From: Varanus komodoensis
Taxonomy: Eukaryota; Chordata; Lepidosauria; Squamata; Varanidae
NCBI RefSeq assembly: GCF_004798865.1
Contig: NW_025336481.1
Span: forward strand, 27,804,863-27,868,862
DNA length: 64,000 nt
Direction: 5' to 3'
In this document: positions 33,906 to 47,600 of the stretch, piece after piece
Position numbering within the stretch: the stretch's first letter is position 1
Layout of the letters: each line of letters begins with the position of its first letter
Position numbers and translations under genes: made by a program
The notes under the pieces: generated by a model
The model's input: only the letters and a program-made list of their open reading frames with translations
Databases searched by the model: none
What the model was told of the DNA's origin: nothing

Positions 33906-36900
33906 GTTCTCACAATTTTATATTTTGTTCTTAATTTAATTATGCTACCTAATTGATCTTTCCCTCATTCTTTATCTTCAACTTTATAGAGACTTCTTCA
34001 CTGAAAGCTGTGATCTGAATGCATACTCAGATTCCAAGGACTGTTTCCCTGTGTACTATTGCTGCATAATTTGGTCTAAAGGAAGATCAAAGGACAACAG
34101 ATTGTGCTCTGTCATCAATGACTGGAGGAGTTTACAAAGAGCTTCCCACTTAGGTAAAACCTGCAGATTGTGGATCCTTCTTATTCCAATTTTAGGACTG
34201 GTAGCAATGGTAACAGCTTAGGTAAGTGAAAAAGATGTTCCATTCTCCTCAGTAACCATATTCCAGCAGTGAATTTTATGTAAATCATGCCCTTTATGAA
34301 AAGTACATCCCCAAAGAAGCTGAGACAGCATGTCAAGGAAACTGTTTTTGGCTCAGTTTTTGAGCTTAGATGCATCAGTTGCAGTCATATTTCTTACAGT
34401 TTTTGCTCCAGTTGGACCTGAGTAAATATATTTTCAGAGGGAGAAAAAACAGGTTTTAGGCTCCCTAGTGCCAGAGTACTCAAAAGAGTGGGTGTCTGAA
34501 AGCTGGAGAACTAAAGCACATCTGTTCAATTCTTGTCATCTCATCCATGCCTATATAGCTAATGGCCACGGCCAGCAAGGACCTACCCAATATGGGCTAT
34601 ATAGAGTGTGCTTGAAAACTCTGCTTTCTTCTCTAACAGAATTTCTGCAAACGATGGTTGTTTTGCCATTATAACCATCACCATCAGACAGCTGCAGAAT
34701 ACCATGCAGTCCCACACTGCACATCAGCTGGGGCCTTCTAATGCCCACACCACTGCAGGTGGGCATTGCAAAGAGCCTGCTGCTGCTTCTCCACACTGTT
34801 GCTACTCACCCACGGCTTCCCTTTGTCCCGGAAAAGGTTGAATGTTAGTGGGAAGAAAGAGACTCAGCGAGGAGAACCTGCTTTCTCCATGGCAAGGGAG
34901 CAGGCAATAGTAAGGAGCAGAGGCAACAAGTGCGCATGGTGGTTCAAAAAGGAGAAAGACCCAGCTTGGGGAGGGGGCACTGCTGAGAATGTTTTGCCCA
35001 GGGGCTCTGCAAAGGTGGGAGCTGCAGTTTCCCTGAGGATGATCTAAAGCTTGCCAATGCAACTGCAGCCTATACATCTAATCCTATGTCCTATGCACAC
35101 CTGTGTGTCTAAAGAGACACGAACGTCACTTTATCCACAAGCCATTCCTTAAACTACTTAACTGCAACAGATGCACTTGATGACACAGCCTGCAAGATAA
35201 TCTTGAGGATCTGGATTTTATTTCCATTTCTTTCTGTTTCCTTCTTAAGCGCTTGCCATACAACATGGCAAAAGATAATTACTCCCACAGATAAATCAAA
35301 TGGTCCATGTGTTTGACAGTGAGGGTGGAAAAAGCTGATGGTTTTTCTGGTTAACCTGACAGCTCTGTGAAATTTCCATATTATCACCCTATATCATACA
35401 ACAAATATAGACCACAGATATGCTAGGAAGTGTAATGTGAGGAGGCAGAACTCTGCATGTTTCAAGAAACAACTGGTGACATTTGTAGCCAAGGCCAGAG
35501 AAACACCATATATGATCTCATGAAAACAAAAGTTGAATGCCTTATAAAAAGTAACTAGAGAATATTTTGTCCATCCTCACATCCTACACCCTGGTTTTAA
35601 TCTTCAGCAGTAAAATAAGACACAATACCACCTCAGTTCCCATGTAACTTTATTTATTTTCAACTCTCAGGGCAATTTTAAAAAATGGTTTGAATCCTGC
35701 TGAGGTCAGAAGGACCTTTCCCATTGATTCTGGAGACAATGGAATGGCTCTGCAACCCAGAAAACAACTGAGCCTCCAACATCATTTCTCAGAATCTTCT
35801 GTCTTTATAAGTACTTTTAAATGTTATTTACCCAGAAAAAATGCATTTAAGAGATAAGATCTTCTCTTTATAGCTTGATTGGAGGAAACTTGAAATAGAC
35901 TTTAAGAATAATTACATTGCTGGAAATAAATGAATTTTTGTTCCTAGGAAGTTTCCCTGATACAGCATCCCATTTCTCATGACATTGTCCATATCACTGC
36001 AGTTCTGGACTTAAGCCACAACTACGGAAAAAATATACATGTGAGGAAAGGACAAAAGCTACTATATGAAGAGTATTAAAATTAGGTATAGCACTATCAA
36101 TGAAATCAAAGCTATTTTTAAAAAATCCCAGTGAAAAGAAAACAGGGGCACAAGCTTCAATCTAGTTCCAACTCAGAGTGTTATTCTGAGCCATCCATTC
36201 ATCATTCTGTCAGCTTAAACCACTAGAAAGTGAGATGCTGTTTGATATAAAATTGCTCTATAGATACATACAAGAACAGGAAATATTTAGAATCTGTTTT
36301 AGGAACTCTTGTCTATTAAATCTTTGAAGGAGAATAGAGATAACCTGGAAATCACCTATAGTACTTCAGATGCGTCTTCAAATCTTTTTTCATATTCTGC
36401 TGGCAGTCACTGGACTGTTTATGATTTAGTACACAGCTACATTATGGCATATTAAATATTTAATATTATAAAGCAGTGCACTTTATCCATGCAGCAGCTT
36501 CATGGTCAAGAGCATCACACTGCCTACTAAGTGGGGATTTGTACCTGGAAATCTCAAGTCCTGGCCTGAATCACTGTACTGCGCCTACTGTAACTACATA
36601 GTAAGACAGCTGGATCCTTCTCACAGCCCCCATTAAGTGAAAGCCAGGCCTATTGAAAATCAACTCAGATAACATAGCACAATTCTACAAGTTGCACCTG
36701 TGCCTTTTAGGATGATGGCATGACCTGCAACAGAGAAATGATATCATTTGGAATACTGCTAATAACCATGTTTGATACATAATGCAAATATTTTTCTTTG
36801 TTTTATTCTATGTGTTCATCCTGCCATAACCATGCATATTATGCTGTTCCGCACATTTTGGTAATGAACATCCTGCTGTGATGGATTGCTGTTTACTAGT

Positions 36901-39325
36901 TTTGAATCTGGATTTTTCTGTGGCTCATAGCTCATTGCTATTACAGAAGCCAAGAGGGCTGCATCTATTTTTGCTGAAACCATTGCTCTTTCACTCCTCT
37001 GTTTAATTCCAGAAAAAAATGATCAAGTTTTTCATCCTGCAGTACAAAATAATGAGGCCTCTTTAATGATCACATCATAATGATGCTTATGGATTACAAT
37101 TTTCTATCATTATCCCCATTCAAATGAATACCCTTTCCTTACAAAAATCATCCATACAGAGTAACATTTCAGCCTGAACATAGATAATTAAGATGACTGA
37201 TCACGCACCAAAGAGTGAAGAGCAGGAACTAAATCAGGCAGAATACTTTTCACATCAAATTGTGAGAATATTATTCACTATCTCTTCCATGAAGCTTCTC
37301 TTTCTAGTGTTGATTCCTAAGTAACTGCTGTAGAAAGATCTGTTCTCAAAGACTTGCCCCAAGCCTTATTCCTTCTTACCTCAATGTAGAACGGTTATTC
37401 ATATGTTGAATATTTCTAAACAGTGTGAAGCTTCAGGGTGGCATTTCCTAGGTTTGGCATCCTTTGAATAAAAGAGCATTGGAAACTTATTGTGTATGCG
37501 TAATATTTACAAATATACAAGCAGTAGAGCATAAGTGGAGATAAAAGTAGGCACACTTCCAAGGTAGCAGATTTGCTTTCTCACATATGAGAGAAACCCT
37601 GCATCCTTTATGCAGCTTCAGTTCATTCTCTCTCTCTCCCCATTTCCCACACTAAAATGACTGGTTATTTGATTATTCCACTTGTTTGTTTCCATATCTG
37701 ACCCCTTCCTTCAGCTATGGAGTGTAGGAATCACCTCTTCAAGGCATGAAGTGCTGTTTCCCCCAAAACATGCAAGAAATCTCCAGGTAATGAGAGACTA
37801 TATCCTAAAAAATAGCTCTTGTTATTTTGGTAACTGGCAATAAAAATAATTGACAGCTAGGAACCGTAATAATACCTTCAGTGTTTTCATATTATGGGAC
37901 CATAACTCTCAGTGCTTTGTCTGGTTGGAAAACTTTGTCAGATACATTTACAGGCAAACAAGGAAAAAGGTTATATGCAAACCTATACCTTGTTTGTTTG
38001 TTTGTTTTCGCCCAAAAATAGGCTGTGCATTTGGTTTGGAGGGAAAAAAAGCTGAATCCTGAGCTGAACACCTCAGAGTGATTCAAAGTTTTTCCTGTGC
38101 ATTGTGAACAGAAACAGGTTGTTCCTTATGATGCCTCAAACATTGTATATTCCAGAGAAGATAGACTCAGCATTCTCTAGCTTTTTATATTTGACTCAAA
38201 GTGTTCCTATAATGACTGCACTGAGGGCAGGAGAGAAAAGGAGCAAGGCTGAATATTTGTGTCTCACAGCTCCAGCTTCCAATCAGGGAATAATTTACTG
38301 ACGTTTTCCTTTTTACTTCCAAGCATAGCACTTTGGAGGTTCAAGATAAGTGCAACAACATAAAAATCAACAAGAAACGCCTCATACTGTTTTCCATTAC
38401 TTACTACTTCCTATCCTATGTGTTTATTCTTCTAATATTTTGCAGCTTATTTAACTTGGAGCAGCTCTACAAAATTTGCTCTTTTCATACAAATTGACCA
38501 GCAAAAGCACAGGAAGGGAGAAAATACTCCACTCCACCCCTACTTCTGTTTTAATTTTTTTCACATAAAATTTGACCAGTCAGTCTGACATTTCACAGTT
38601 TATCTAGATGTATCTGCCCAATATTTTTACTGCCCATCCCCCCACACATAAACTCATCTACTCAAAAGAATTAACCATGCCTGCAAATTTTGTCCAAGTC
38701 TATCAAGAAATTAACAAGTTCATAGGTATCCATATTTTGAAACAAAACAAAGCTTCAGGTTGTAAATGTTCCTTGCACAAAAATCCATTCATCTAGCTAT
38801 CTGAAATCTGGAAGGTTTTGTTTATGCAGAAAGTACAATTACTCCTATAAATTTCATCTACTTCTGTCAATAGGTTCACACACACAAAAACCATTTATTG
38901 ATATTTCCATTATTGTCACTGACACAATGCAAAGTCTTTATTTTTGAAGGTGCGGTACCATTTCTGATTCTGGTGCATTCTTTCCAAAAGGAATATTGTT
39001 GCCCAAAAAGAAGGCCCAGTGCTTAATAGACCAGTCAACAATGACAGTAGCAAGGAACTGAAGGATTGGAAGGGCTGTAAATTAGTAGTAGGTACAGTTT
39101 CAATCTTAGTATTGCCAAATTGGAGGTGGGGCTTGAAAGTTGCTGTTGAAGGACCTGGAAGCTACTTGTTCAACTGGGCATGTTGAACAAAAGTCAGGTC
39201 TGTTTTCTTGAATGGAGGCTCTATTTCTCAGAATTCTTTTAACATAAATGATTGTATAAAAACATAACTTTCCACAGATGAAGCTTTTCTTCCACTTTCA
39301 AAACTGTGATGCCATAGACTATTTG
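33906..39325. other. Long non-coding stretch
   Basis: About 5.4 kb with no recognised element. It includes a GC-richer part at about 34.74-35.06 kb (91-93-codon frames on both strands, no known domain) and a (GTTT)n tract at about 37987-38008. A 93-codon stop-to-stop frame at 33940-34219 ends in a hydrophobic segment and is discussed in the findings. Confidence 0.45.
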
Positions 39326-39516
39326 TGGTTGTATGCTGTCAAGTCATATTCAACTTATGGTGACCCTGTGAATGAATGTCCTTCCAAATGTCCTGTCCTT
39401 GACAACTCTACTCAGCACTCATAAACTCAAGGCTGTGAGTGCCTTTATGGAACTGATCCATTTCATATTCATTTCTTCCTCTTCTGCCTTCAACTTTCCC
39501 TAGCATTATTGTCTTC
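39326..39516 (-). mobile_element. RTE-BovB LINE 3' part, interrupted by CR1
   Basis: 'ggttgtatgctgtcaagtca' and 'caacttatggtgaccctgtg' are the complement of the BovB-type 3' end. 'gcctttatggaactgatcca' and 'gccttcaactttccctagca' then 'ttattgtctt' are the complement of the C-terminal ORF2 region. The copy stops at about 39516-39520, where a plus-strand CR1 begins, and picks up again after it. Confidence 0.75.
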
Positions 39517-39843
39517 TTCTTGAGTGGAGACATGATATCCCTCTATAAGTACTCCAAATGCTATCGTAAAGAGGAAGGTCAAGATCTCTTCTTGCTGATA
39601 CCAGAGTGCAGGACACAGAATAATTGATTCCAGCTGCACCAACCCTGATTCAGGCTGGACATCAAGAAGTTTTCTCACTGTCAGAGCAATACAACAGTGG
39701 AACAAGCTGCCAAGAAAGGTGGTGGGCTCTCCCACACTAGAGACATTCAAAAAGAACCTGGATAGCCATCTGAGCAAGATGGTATAACTTGGTGTCCTGG
39801 ACTAGATGGCTTTCATGGCCCTTACATCTGTACTAGTCTATGG
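39517..39843 (+). mobile_element. CR1 LINE 3' end nested in BovB
   Basis: 'gagacatgatatccctctat' then 'aagtactccaaatgc', 'cagagtgcaggacacagaat', 'gattcaggctggacatcaag', 'acagtggaacaagctgccaa', 'gaacctggatagccatctga' and 'ctggactagatggctttcat' are in the order of the CR1 ORF2 end and 3' UTR. It is the same subfamily type as 44186-44694. It lies between two collinear halves of a BovB fragment and so inserted later. Confidence 0.85.
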
Positions 39844-39845
39844 AT

Positions 39846-39895
39846 CTTGCCTTCTCATGATGTACCTGAGGTATGACACTTTCAGAAAAAGTTCA
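39846..39895 (-). mobile_element. RTE-BovB LINE, continuation after CR1
   Basis: 'cttgccttctcatgatgtac' followed by 'ctgaggtatgac' continues the BovB sequence that broke off near 39516 ('attattgtctt... cttctcatgatgt' in the intact family). The continuation is short and becomes unrecognisable after about 39895. Confidence 0.6.
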
Positions 39896-39954
39896 TTACA
39901 GGCTGCAATTACCAAAATCCCCTCTATTACACAACTACTATGTGTTGCAAATTC

Positions 39955-40010
39955 CCCAGAGAGCTTCAGCTATTGAGCAATATAAAAATTTAATCAATCA
40001 ATCAATCCTA
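39955..40010 (+). mobile_element. LINE 3' tail with (AATC)n
   Basis: 'cagagagcttcagctattga' then 'gcaatataaaaatttaatca' and a short (AATC)n resembles, in degraded form, the 'gagagccc...ctattgggg' tail at 15045-15137. Confidence 0.5.
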
Positions 40011-40057
40011 AAGGAGTGGAAGCCTGATGTTGACCTTAATTAAAGTATTGCTGGCTG

Positions 40058-40190
40058 GAAGGTTGGATTGGGGACCTGGGAGATCCATCTTCTTGTCCTC
40101 ACTTGGCCATGAAGTTTCCTGAGTGACTTTGGCCCAGTCATTTACTCTGAGCCTAACCTTACTCTCAGGGTTCAGAGGAAAGGAGAGAAG
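40058..40190 (+). mobile_element. MIR-like (CORE-type) tRNA SINE fragment
   Basis: 'ttggggacctgggagatcca', 'cacttggccatgaagtttcc', 'tgagtgactttggcccagtc' and 'cctaaccttactctcagggt' match the central part of the SINE family represented at 48146-48384. Confidence 0.75.
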
Positions 40191-43100
40191 ATCTGACCAC
40201 AATATGTACTATACTGGTGGCACCTCAGCCTGCCCTTCTCACACTCCAGACAGCTAAATCTAAATAGGGTGGAAGGAGCATGGAGGCAACATTCATCTTC
40301 ACAAACTTTCTGCTCTTGATAAATTCCTTATCTGATTTTGGAGGCTTCTTGGCAGCTAGATTTACTCATACTATCCAGAAGTTATTTTAAACACATTTGC
40401 CTGAAAAAAATTATTCAGTCCAAATCAGTTGGGTTTAAGCTTGGTAATTTCTCAAATTAGAGCAAATTACCTAAAAGAACACAACTATGCACATGAGGAC
40501 AGGCCATTAAGGAGCCATATAAGGTGCCATGTCCCTCAACAGTGTGTACTTACACAAAAACAGAAGTGAAGATCATGTGCTTCCTGTTTACACATCCAGC
40601 TCTCTTTGTTCAGTGCAAGCTCCAGCCAACAAAGTACTTGAACGCAAACTAAATTCTTGGCTGTGACATATGCTGGAGGTGAAGGGCTGGATGAAAGCCA
40701 ATGTATACATGGTAAGAAAAGAGGGGAGTGAGAAAGTGTCCTTTGGTTTCTATGAAGATCTTACATCACATGCATTTGTGTTTGTACCATGCTTTTTTAA
40801 AGTGAAAAGATTAATATATGTTGACACCATTTTGACAGGACCACAAAAACAAACAAACAAACAAACAAGCTTTCATAGGAATCAAGAAAATGTACTTTAT
40901 TTAAAAGGACTGCTCTTAATTCACTCTTGCACTCTTCTAAAGTTATAGTGCTAGGGACCTGTATGTATGTACTTTTATCAAATTGCAAACATAGCCAATG
41001 TATCCATTTAAAATCATCAGAGCTGAATGACATTAATTAAATGTCCAGAGACTTTATAACATTTGTATTTTTGTTTTGTTATAGAAAGTTTTGTTTTGTT
41101 TTGTTTTCATTTAGCATTTCATTTCATTCTCCTGCAACACAGAAGTTGTCAAATATTAATACCAAAATGGTTGTTAAATCAGAATCACAGATGAGAAAGT
41201 AATCGATAAGCATTAAAACAGAGCTAAATGATTAGCTTGGCTGCAGTTTGAGTTAATAATAATAGTAGTAATAATGATGCAATATCACAGATAATTTAGG
41301 TCCTTGCTGCTTGCCAATTTTTTTTTCTTCCAGGCTCAAAATTTGCCTTAGTTCTCAACTGTATGTCAAATGGTATATTATGTTCTTATTACACTAATCA
41401 ACTGTGAAAGCCCCACAGGTATTCTGGAGGAGAAAAAGGAAGTCTTTCATCAAAAGCCAGTTCCTGTTTCCTGAACTGTGATCTAACTCCAGATATTTCT
41501 CCCCAGATAATAGATTTCAATCAGTTGTGGGATAAGAAAAAGGGAAATAACACACACACATGTACACAGGAACTCAAGTTATTTACAAAGCTCTTTTCAT
41601 AAAAGGCAAATTAGCAAAGAAGGATCACCAACCAGCTACCTGAATGTGAAGGGTGATAACCATTTCCTAGAATCTTTGACAGAATCTGTAGCATTGTAAA
41701 TGGTATACCACTGCCTCTGGAACCTGGTGCAAAGTTATCATCATAGAAACAATAATCAAAATCAGTATTTCCTGTACAAATTCTGACCTTATCCAAAGTG
41801 TAAGGGTCAGAAGACAAACCAGGGAGAAGGTATATTCACCTTGGAATGGAAATTATGTTCTCCTCTAATGGGGTCTCAAGTTCAACTCAAGTCCTTCAAA
41901 ATTCCACTCCATAAAATTAAATACCCATAACAATAAAGGAAATGTGTGACTTCATATTATTTTTAGCTATGGCTTTTCCCCAAGCTTTTATTCATGTCAC
42001 TTTGGGGGCCTAGGGTAAAACCCAAGCTTCAAAAAAGCATAGCAAATCATTTTCTTTTAATTACTCCTCCAGGAAATCAGTTAAAGGAGGCTCACCCTGG
42101 GTCATGTAAAAGTGCTATCACAAATCTTTTAAGTCACTAATGGATTAAAGGAAAAAGTTGTATACCACACAAAGGGGTGGTACACCAACTTCTCCCTGGG
42201 AAATCTGCTAATTGATTAAGCAAAGCAAAGGTTACATGTGGAGAAGGGAAAAGTTAGGCCATGTGGTGTCTTCGCTTGCATGCACTTTGGGGGCAGACCC
42301 TGAAACATAATGCAATCCATATTAAAGAACTTAAGAACCTGAAGTCCACAGAATAAAGCATATTGGACAATGCACAGTGATCCCATCATCCTTGTTCACC
42401 AATTCCTTCTCTTGCTGCATGCTGTACCAAATCAATTAAACAAAATTCACAGATAAGTACAGGAACCAAAGATACAGTATATCTTGTTTAAAATGTTGTA
42501 AGTGGACATCAATATTTTCATCTTGTTTCAAGTAATTTCATTTCATTTCTCAGGAATGAAAAAGTACATGCTAGGGTGGAACTTTCTGCATGAGGAATTC
42601 GATTACACAGTTTAACTGCATTACTTATATAGGTCTAAGATCATAATATTTTGCAAATAAAATTACCTATCTCTGAAGGTATGTGAGACAGATTAAGATA
42701 AGAATTTTGCCATTGTGCCAAATGGGATGGAAAGCTAACAAAACAGATCTGCTTTTTACTTGACCTAATTTTAAGGACAAGAATGACACCCAGCGAAATG
42801 GGTAGTAGCTATTACTCAGATACAGAAAGAGATTATTACTCCCTTATAAAGGAAGCAAAAGTTATTATGACTGCAAATATTTTTAGTTCAGATAGCATAA
42901 TCACTCACATTACACTTCTGCCCAGGCTGTCTTGGCTTCACTGTAGAATATCTGTATCTTTTTGTTCACCTGGTTATTTGAATAGAGAAACCATTCCACT
43001 CCAGATGTTTGGACCACATAGTTTTGCATTAGGATGAAAGTAGGAAACATCATTTTCAAATCCAGTTAAAACAGGCAAAACTTACCTAGGACTAAGGGGG

Positions 43101-43359
43101 CCATCCCATGTCTATTTAGACAGGGAAAAATATCATTTTGTATCTTAACATGGATAGAGTTGCTCCTGGAGCCCTTTAACACACAACCCTGTGTTATGCA
43201 TGTCTAGGGAAAAAAAGAGGTCTACAGTTTGGCTTGGCTTGTTCCTGACCCAAGCTGACAGTTGCAGATCACTTCCCTCCCACCCTCTAAATATGATTAG
43301 GATGATGATGATGATGTGTGAGGAACCCAAGACAGTTCACATAGCTCCTTTTTAACCTT
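40191..43359. other. AT-rich non-coding DNA
   Basis: Contains (AAAC)n at about 40847-40869 and (TTTTG)n at about 41069-41108. Nothing else recognised; frames up to 92 codons appear spurious. Confidence 0.5.
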
Positions 43360-43497
43360 AAAATAACAACTCTGTGAAGCTGATTAGGTTGAGAGTGAGT
43401 GACTAGCTCAAAGACACCCAGTGAGCTTCATGGCCAAGTGGGGACTAGAACCCAGATCTCCCAGCTCCCCACTCCAACACTTTACCATCTTGGCTTT
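43360..43497 (-). mobile_element. MIR-like (CORE-type) tRNA SINE, reversed
   Basis: In reverse order it carries the same blocks as 48146-48384: 'aacaactctgtgaagctgat', 'cacccagtgagcttcatggc', 'ggggactagaacccagatct' (B-box complement) and 'aacactttaccatcttggc' (A-box complement). Diverged but almost full length apart from its tail. Confidence 0.8.
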
Positions 43498-44185
43498 CAA
43501 GAATTTGACCTTTAGTCTCTGTTGATGGTTCAGGATGAGGAAGAATGACCTGTGTACCCATTTGCTCAACAGTTACTGTAAGGTGCTCTGTATTAAGAAG
43601 AGGAGGAGGAGGAGATCAGCTGGGTTGCACATACATGATTAATAACAGCAATAAGGTGCTTTTGCTATCTTGAATACATGTGATCATAGACTTATAGTAG
43701 TGTTGCATTCACTTGGAGTTTTTCTTAATCAGCATTCAAGCCATCTCCTATTTGTTTTGCTCACTCCCAGCTCTGAGTATACCACAAAGCAGTATGAGTA
43801 CTATTCTGGAGAAGGCCCAGAAAATGTGTGTCAACTGCTCAGGTCATTTGTGAATTGCACAGATCATCCAGGATCTCAATTGAAGAGCCAGAAATACCAG
43901 TTGGATTTTATCCACCCCACCTCCCAGAGACCTCTGGAAACTACTGTGATCCATTAGCCCCAGGTCATCTTACACCCTTACCAAGAAGAAAAGGTCCTGT
44001 AATTCTCAACCTTCATAAAGTTGTATGATGATGATACTGAATCCCAAAGTATCTCAAAGATTTCATGAGTATATTAAATAACAAGAGAGATAAAAAAGAG
44101 AGTTATAGTACTCATAGAATATTTTAGATTTATATTAATAGAAGTATTACTTCCAATCATGAGAAGTAATGATTCCCTAATACTC
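43498..44185. other. Non-coding DNA
   Basis: Contains a short (GAG)n tract at about 43596-43613. Open frames of 66-95 codons with no known domain. Confidence 0.45.
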
Positions 44186-44694
44186 TTCAGTCATCAAATC
44201 TCATCTGGAATACTGTGTCCAGTTATGGGCACTGAGATTTAGGAAAGATGCAGAAAAATGAGAAAGGGTTCACAGGAGGCAACAAAACTGATCCAGGATC
44301 TGGAAACATTGCCCTATGGTGAGAGACTGAGGGAACTGGGTATGTTCAGCCTTGAAAGTCTTGAAAAGGGAAGGGTGAGCAAGGCCATGATATCACTCTG
44401 TAAGTACCTCAGAGACAAAGAGGAAGGTCATAATCTCTTCTCATTGATACCAGAGTGTAGGACAAAGAATAATCAACTCAAGTTGTGACAAACCAGATTC
44501 AGGCTAGATAACAGGAAAATTTTCCTCACTATCAAAGCAATATGACAGTGAAACCAGTTGCCTAGAGAGGTCATGGGCTTTCTCACACTTGGACAGGCAT
44601 CTGAGTGGGATGGTGTAAATTGGTGACTTGCAACAGCAGGGGGTTGGACCTGATGGCCTCCTTATCTACCTCCAACTCTACTATTCTATGTTTT
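44186..44694 (+). mobile_element. CR1 LINE, ORF2 C-terminus and 3' UTR
   Basis: The best preserved CR1 3' end in the window. The frame at 44258-44488 encodes the conserved C-terminal CR1 ORF2 pattern, with LPYGERLRELGMFSLE, LCKYLRD and a LFSLIPECRTK-type segment. The 3' UTR follows with 'gattcaggctagataacagg', 'gacagtgaaaccagttgcct', 'gggggttggacctgatggcc' and the terminal 'ctattctatg'. The copy is 5' truncated and cannot move by itself. Confidence 0.92.
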
Positions 44695-47600
44695 GATGAT
44701 TTTCATGGACTGGAGAAACACTTTGAAACCTTGCCACTAGGTAAGACTGAAGCAAAATGGCATTTCTCATTCCAAGGCTAACTAAACTAAGCTTGAAAAA
44801 TTCAGTGACAGATGGTATCATAATCTGAAAGAAGTTCTAGGCGAAGTAACTAACAATGTCATTCTCTCCTTATCTATTTTCTGCCAAAGATTTCAGTGTC
44901 AGATAAGGTGGCCTTGTATATTCAGTCTAGCTGGGTCAGATGCCAAACTGAAAGAAACCCTGATACAATAGCCATGAATAGAGTTGGAAATCAGCTCCCT
45001 CCCAAACTTTAAGAGGAAATAAGAATTACTTCCAAATTAGTATGCTTGGGACTGTAGCTCTATAAACTCTGCTGCTAGTCCAGGTTTTTCTTATTACATA
45101 CAACACATATAACACCTTCCCAAATCTATATTAAAATAGGAATAAAACACAAATACCCAAGAACTATATGCATATCATAAGCATTATTGTTCCAACTCTT
45201 CTTGGAAGACTTCTAATTTCTTTGGCTTGTACCAGATAAGCCATTGATTCTTTATGGACACATACTTCTGTTTCAGCTACATGTCAATATCTTTTTATGC
45301 ACTACGTGGAGGTGCTCATATTCTTAACATGCAATAATGTTTTCTGCCTGGACTTTCCATTAGCAATACCTATCTGGATCATGCTAAGATTAACTGGAGA
45401 ATCTTCTGATGTTCTGGACTATGGTACCTGATTGAGAAGATCTGTGTTTGTCACATGCTGTACAAGTTTGTTGCAAGGAAGTGGGCATGGTAAGGATTGT
45501 GAACACTTTGCCTAATACAGTTGTCAGAATAACATAAATTAGATCAAACTGAAGAAACTACCTAGCTAAAAATGACATTTACGGAAATCAAATGGCCTTA
45601 TTTTCAAATAAATGTTGCTTAGGTTCAGGTGCTAAAAAGCTTGCCTTCATTGTTGCTGAAAAGTAGAGAATAATTTAGGTTAAAGTGTCCAAATGGACAC
45701 AGACACTGATCTTTAATGGTAATGTTGGTTTTCTGAGCAGCATGATACTCCACTGTATGCTTCATGGTTGCTAATGCAGGGCTTCACCAGTGCAACATAA
45801 TCCATGCTCCTGTGGATGGGCTTAAAGTAGGGAAGGCATGGTGTGCACTCACGAGGTCTGCCACTGATGCCCCCACATGCACTTCTGACCTTCCTGTTTT
45901 CAGTACAAAATTCAGATAGGAGAATTTTGGACCTGGGCACCATGAGCATTCCCTGTCATGCAGAGGCCTCTGAGTGCATCCAGGTGAACGCCATTAGAAT
46001 CGCTCTTCATGCTTTAGCATGAAATTCAGAAGTGCACTCACAGGATACATTTATATTGGCCATTTACCTTGTGTGCATGCACCAACCCCAACTCACTTCA
46101 AATGCACACATAGGCTGAATTACTGGCAGGAAAAGCATTTGTCTGGGGTTTTTTTTGGGGGGGGGCATGCCCTTTTTTTGTCAAGCCCTGTTCTTTGACC
46201 TGGCCTTACGCACAACTGGAAGATGGCCCCTGGGGCATCCACCAAATGGGCTGCAAGTGGTTCTCTGGCTCTGCTCTGTGCTGTGCATCAATACTTCGAG
46301 AAGCAAAACAGGAATTGCAGTAAGTGCCAAAGGAACCCAAATCACCACAGTAACAATTACAGCCACTCCACAGAGTCCCTGGAAGCTCCTTTAACACCCT
46401 GCAGTTGGGGCATTTGCCAACTCACATGGGAGAAATTAGCTTTGCCACTGCCACATGTATTCCAAGCAACAGCAACAATTAACATGCTTTTATCCAATGA
46501 CTAACAAAAGCAACACAGGGCATGAGATCAAAAACAAAAGTAACACTGAAAGCAGAAAATGATTGCACACCTGTAGCAGCCCATCACAGCAGCCTGCAAA
46601 CAACTGTAGGCAAGGAAAGCACAGGGGCAAGCAGAGAAAGGAGGAATACCAGCTTATTCAGAGCACTTAGCTGATTCCAAAAGCCAGTGGTTAAGAAGCT
46701 GGCATGCAGAAATCAAAAGGCAGCCTCCACCTGGCAGAGGAAGGGCTTGGGTCATGCTGTGGCTTTAAGGACTGGAGGAAATGTGCAGAATGTGGCAGAC
46801 AGTGGGATTTGTCTGCAGCCATCACTGATGAGTCAGGAGGACAAAAATTGGTTAAACATGGGATGCTAATGATACAAGACTGACTGAGACAGAGCCCAAA
46901 AGGCATACAAAGAAAGCTGCAGTTATTAGCTTCCAGCCCTAATAAAGATGCTTGCATGCTGCAGTGATTTTTAACTGGAACAAAATCTCATCACAAAGCC
47001 AAATTAATCTAATATGAAGAACAGTCCTTGCAAAACTTCAGTTGTGATAATGGATACTGAATGACTTGGCTGAATCCATCTGGTCCCTCCCTGGGAAACA
47101 TATCACAGCAAGCAAGAAGGGTCAGCATGAAAATGAAATTAAGAAGTAAGAAGGGAAAAGCACTGGACTCATTATACTAATGTCAGTACCAATAAAAGAA
47201 AATGAAGTGTTTCTTTAAGATTTCTTTGTTGGATTGCCAAGCAAGCAGTGAAGTTTTGTTGCTGCTGTACATCCCAGAGGAGAAACAGTGTAGGGAGAGA
47301 AGATCTAATTACATATCTCTACTAACTAATGTACAATTAAGATGAGAATCCAATTTTTGCCCAGAAAGATCATGGACCACCAAGGAAGGATACTTATGGA
47401 CAAGGTGACCTTGGGAAATGTCCTTTGTTTCAGTTCAGAGAAGAAATGAAATTTTTAAAAACCTAAGCAAAAAAGTGCTCTTTCATATGGACTTTCTCAG
47501 TGGTTGTCTGTTGGATAGCAAAAGACTTTTGTCCTTTCCGGGAATTTTGATTTAAAAGTTAATGTATTGGGGCAGAGGATTGTTGTGGTTGTTGTTTTTG

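Noticed and set aside
44258-44488. 76-codon frame with a good protein signature
   Set aside because: It is the CR1 ORF2 C-terminus, part of a truncated LINE, not a host gene.
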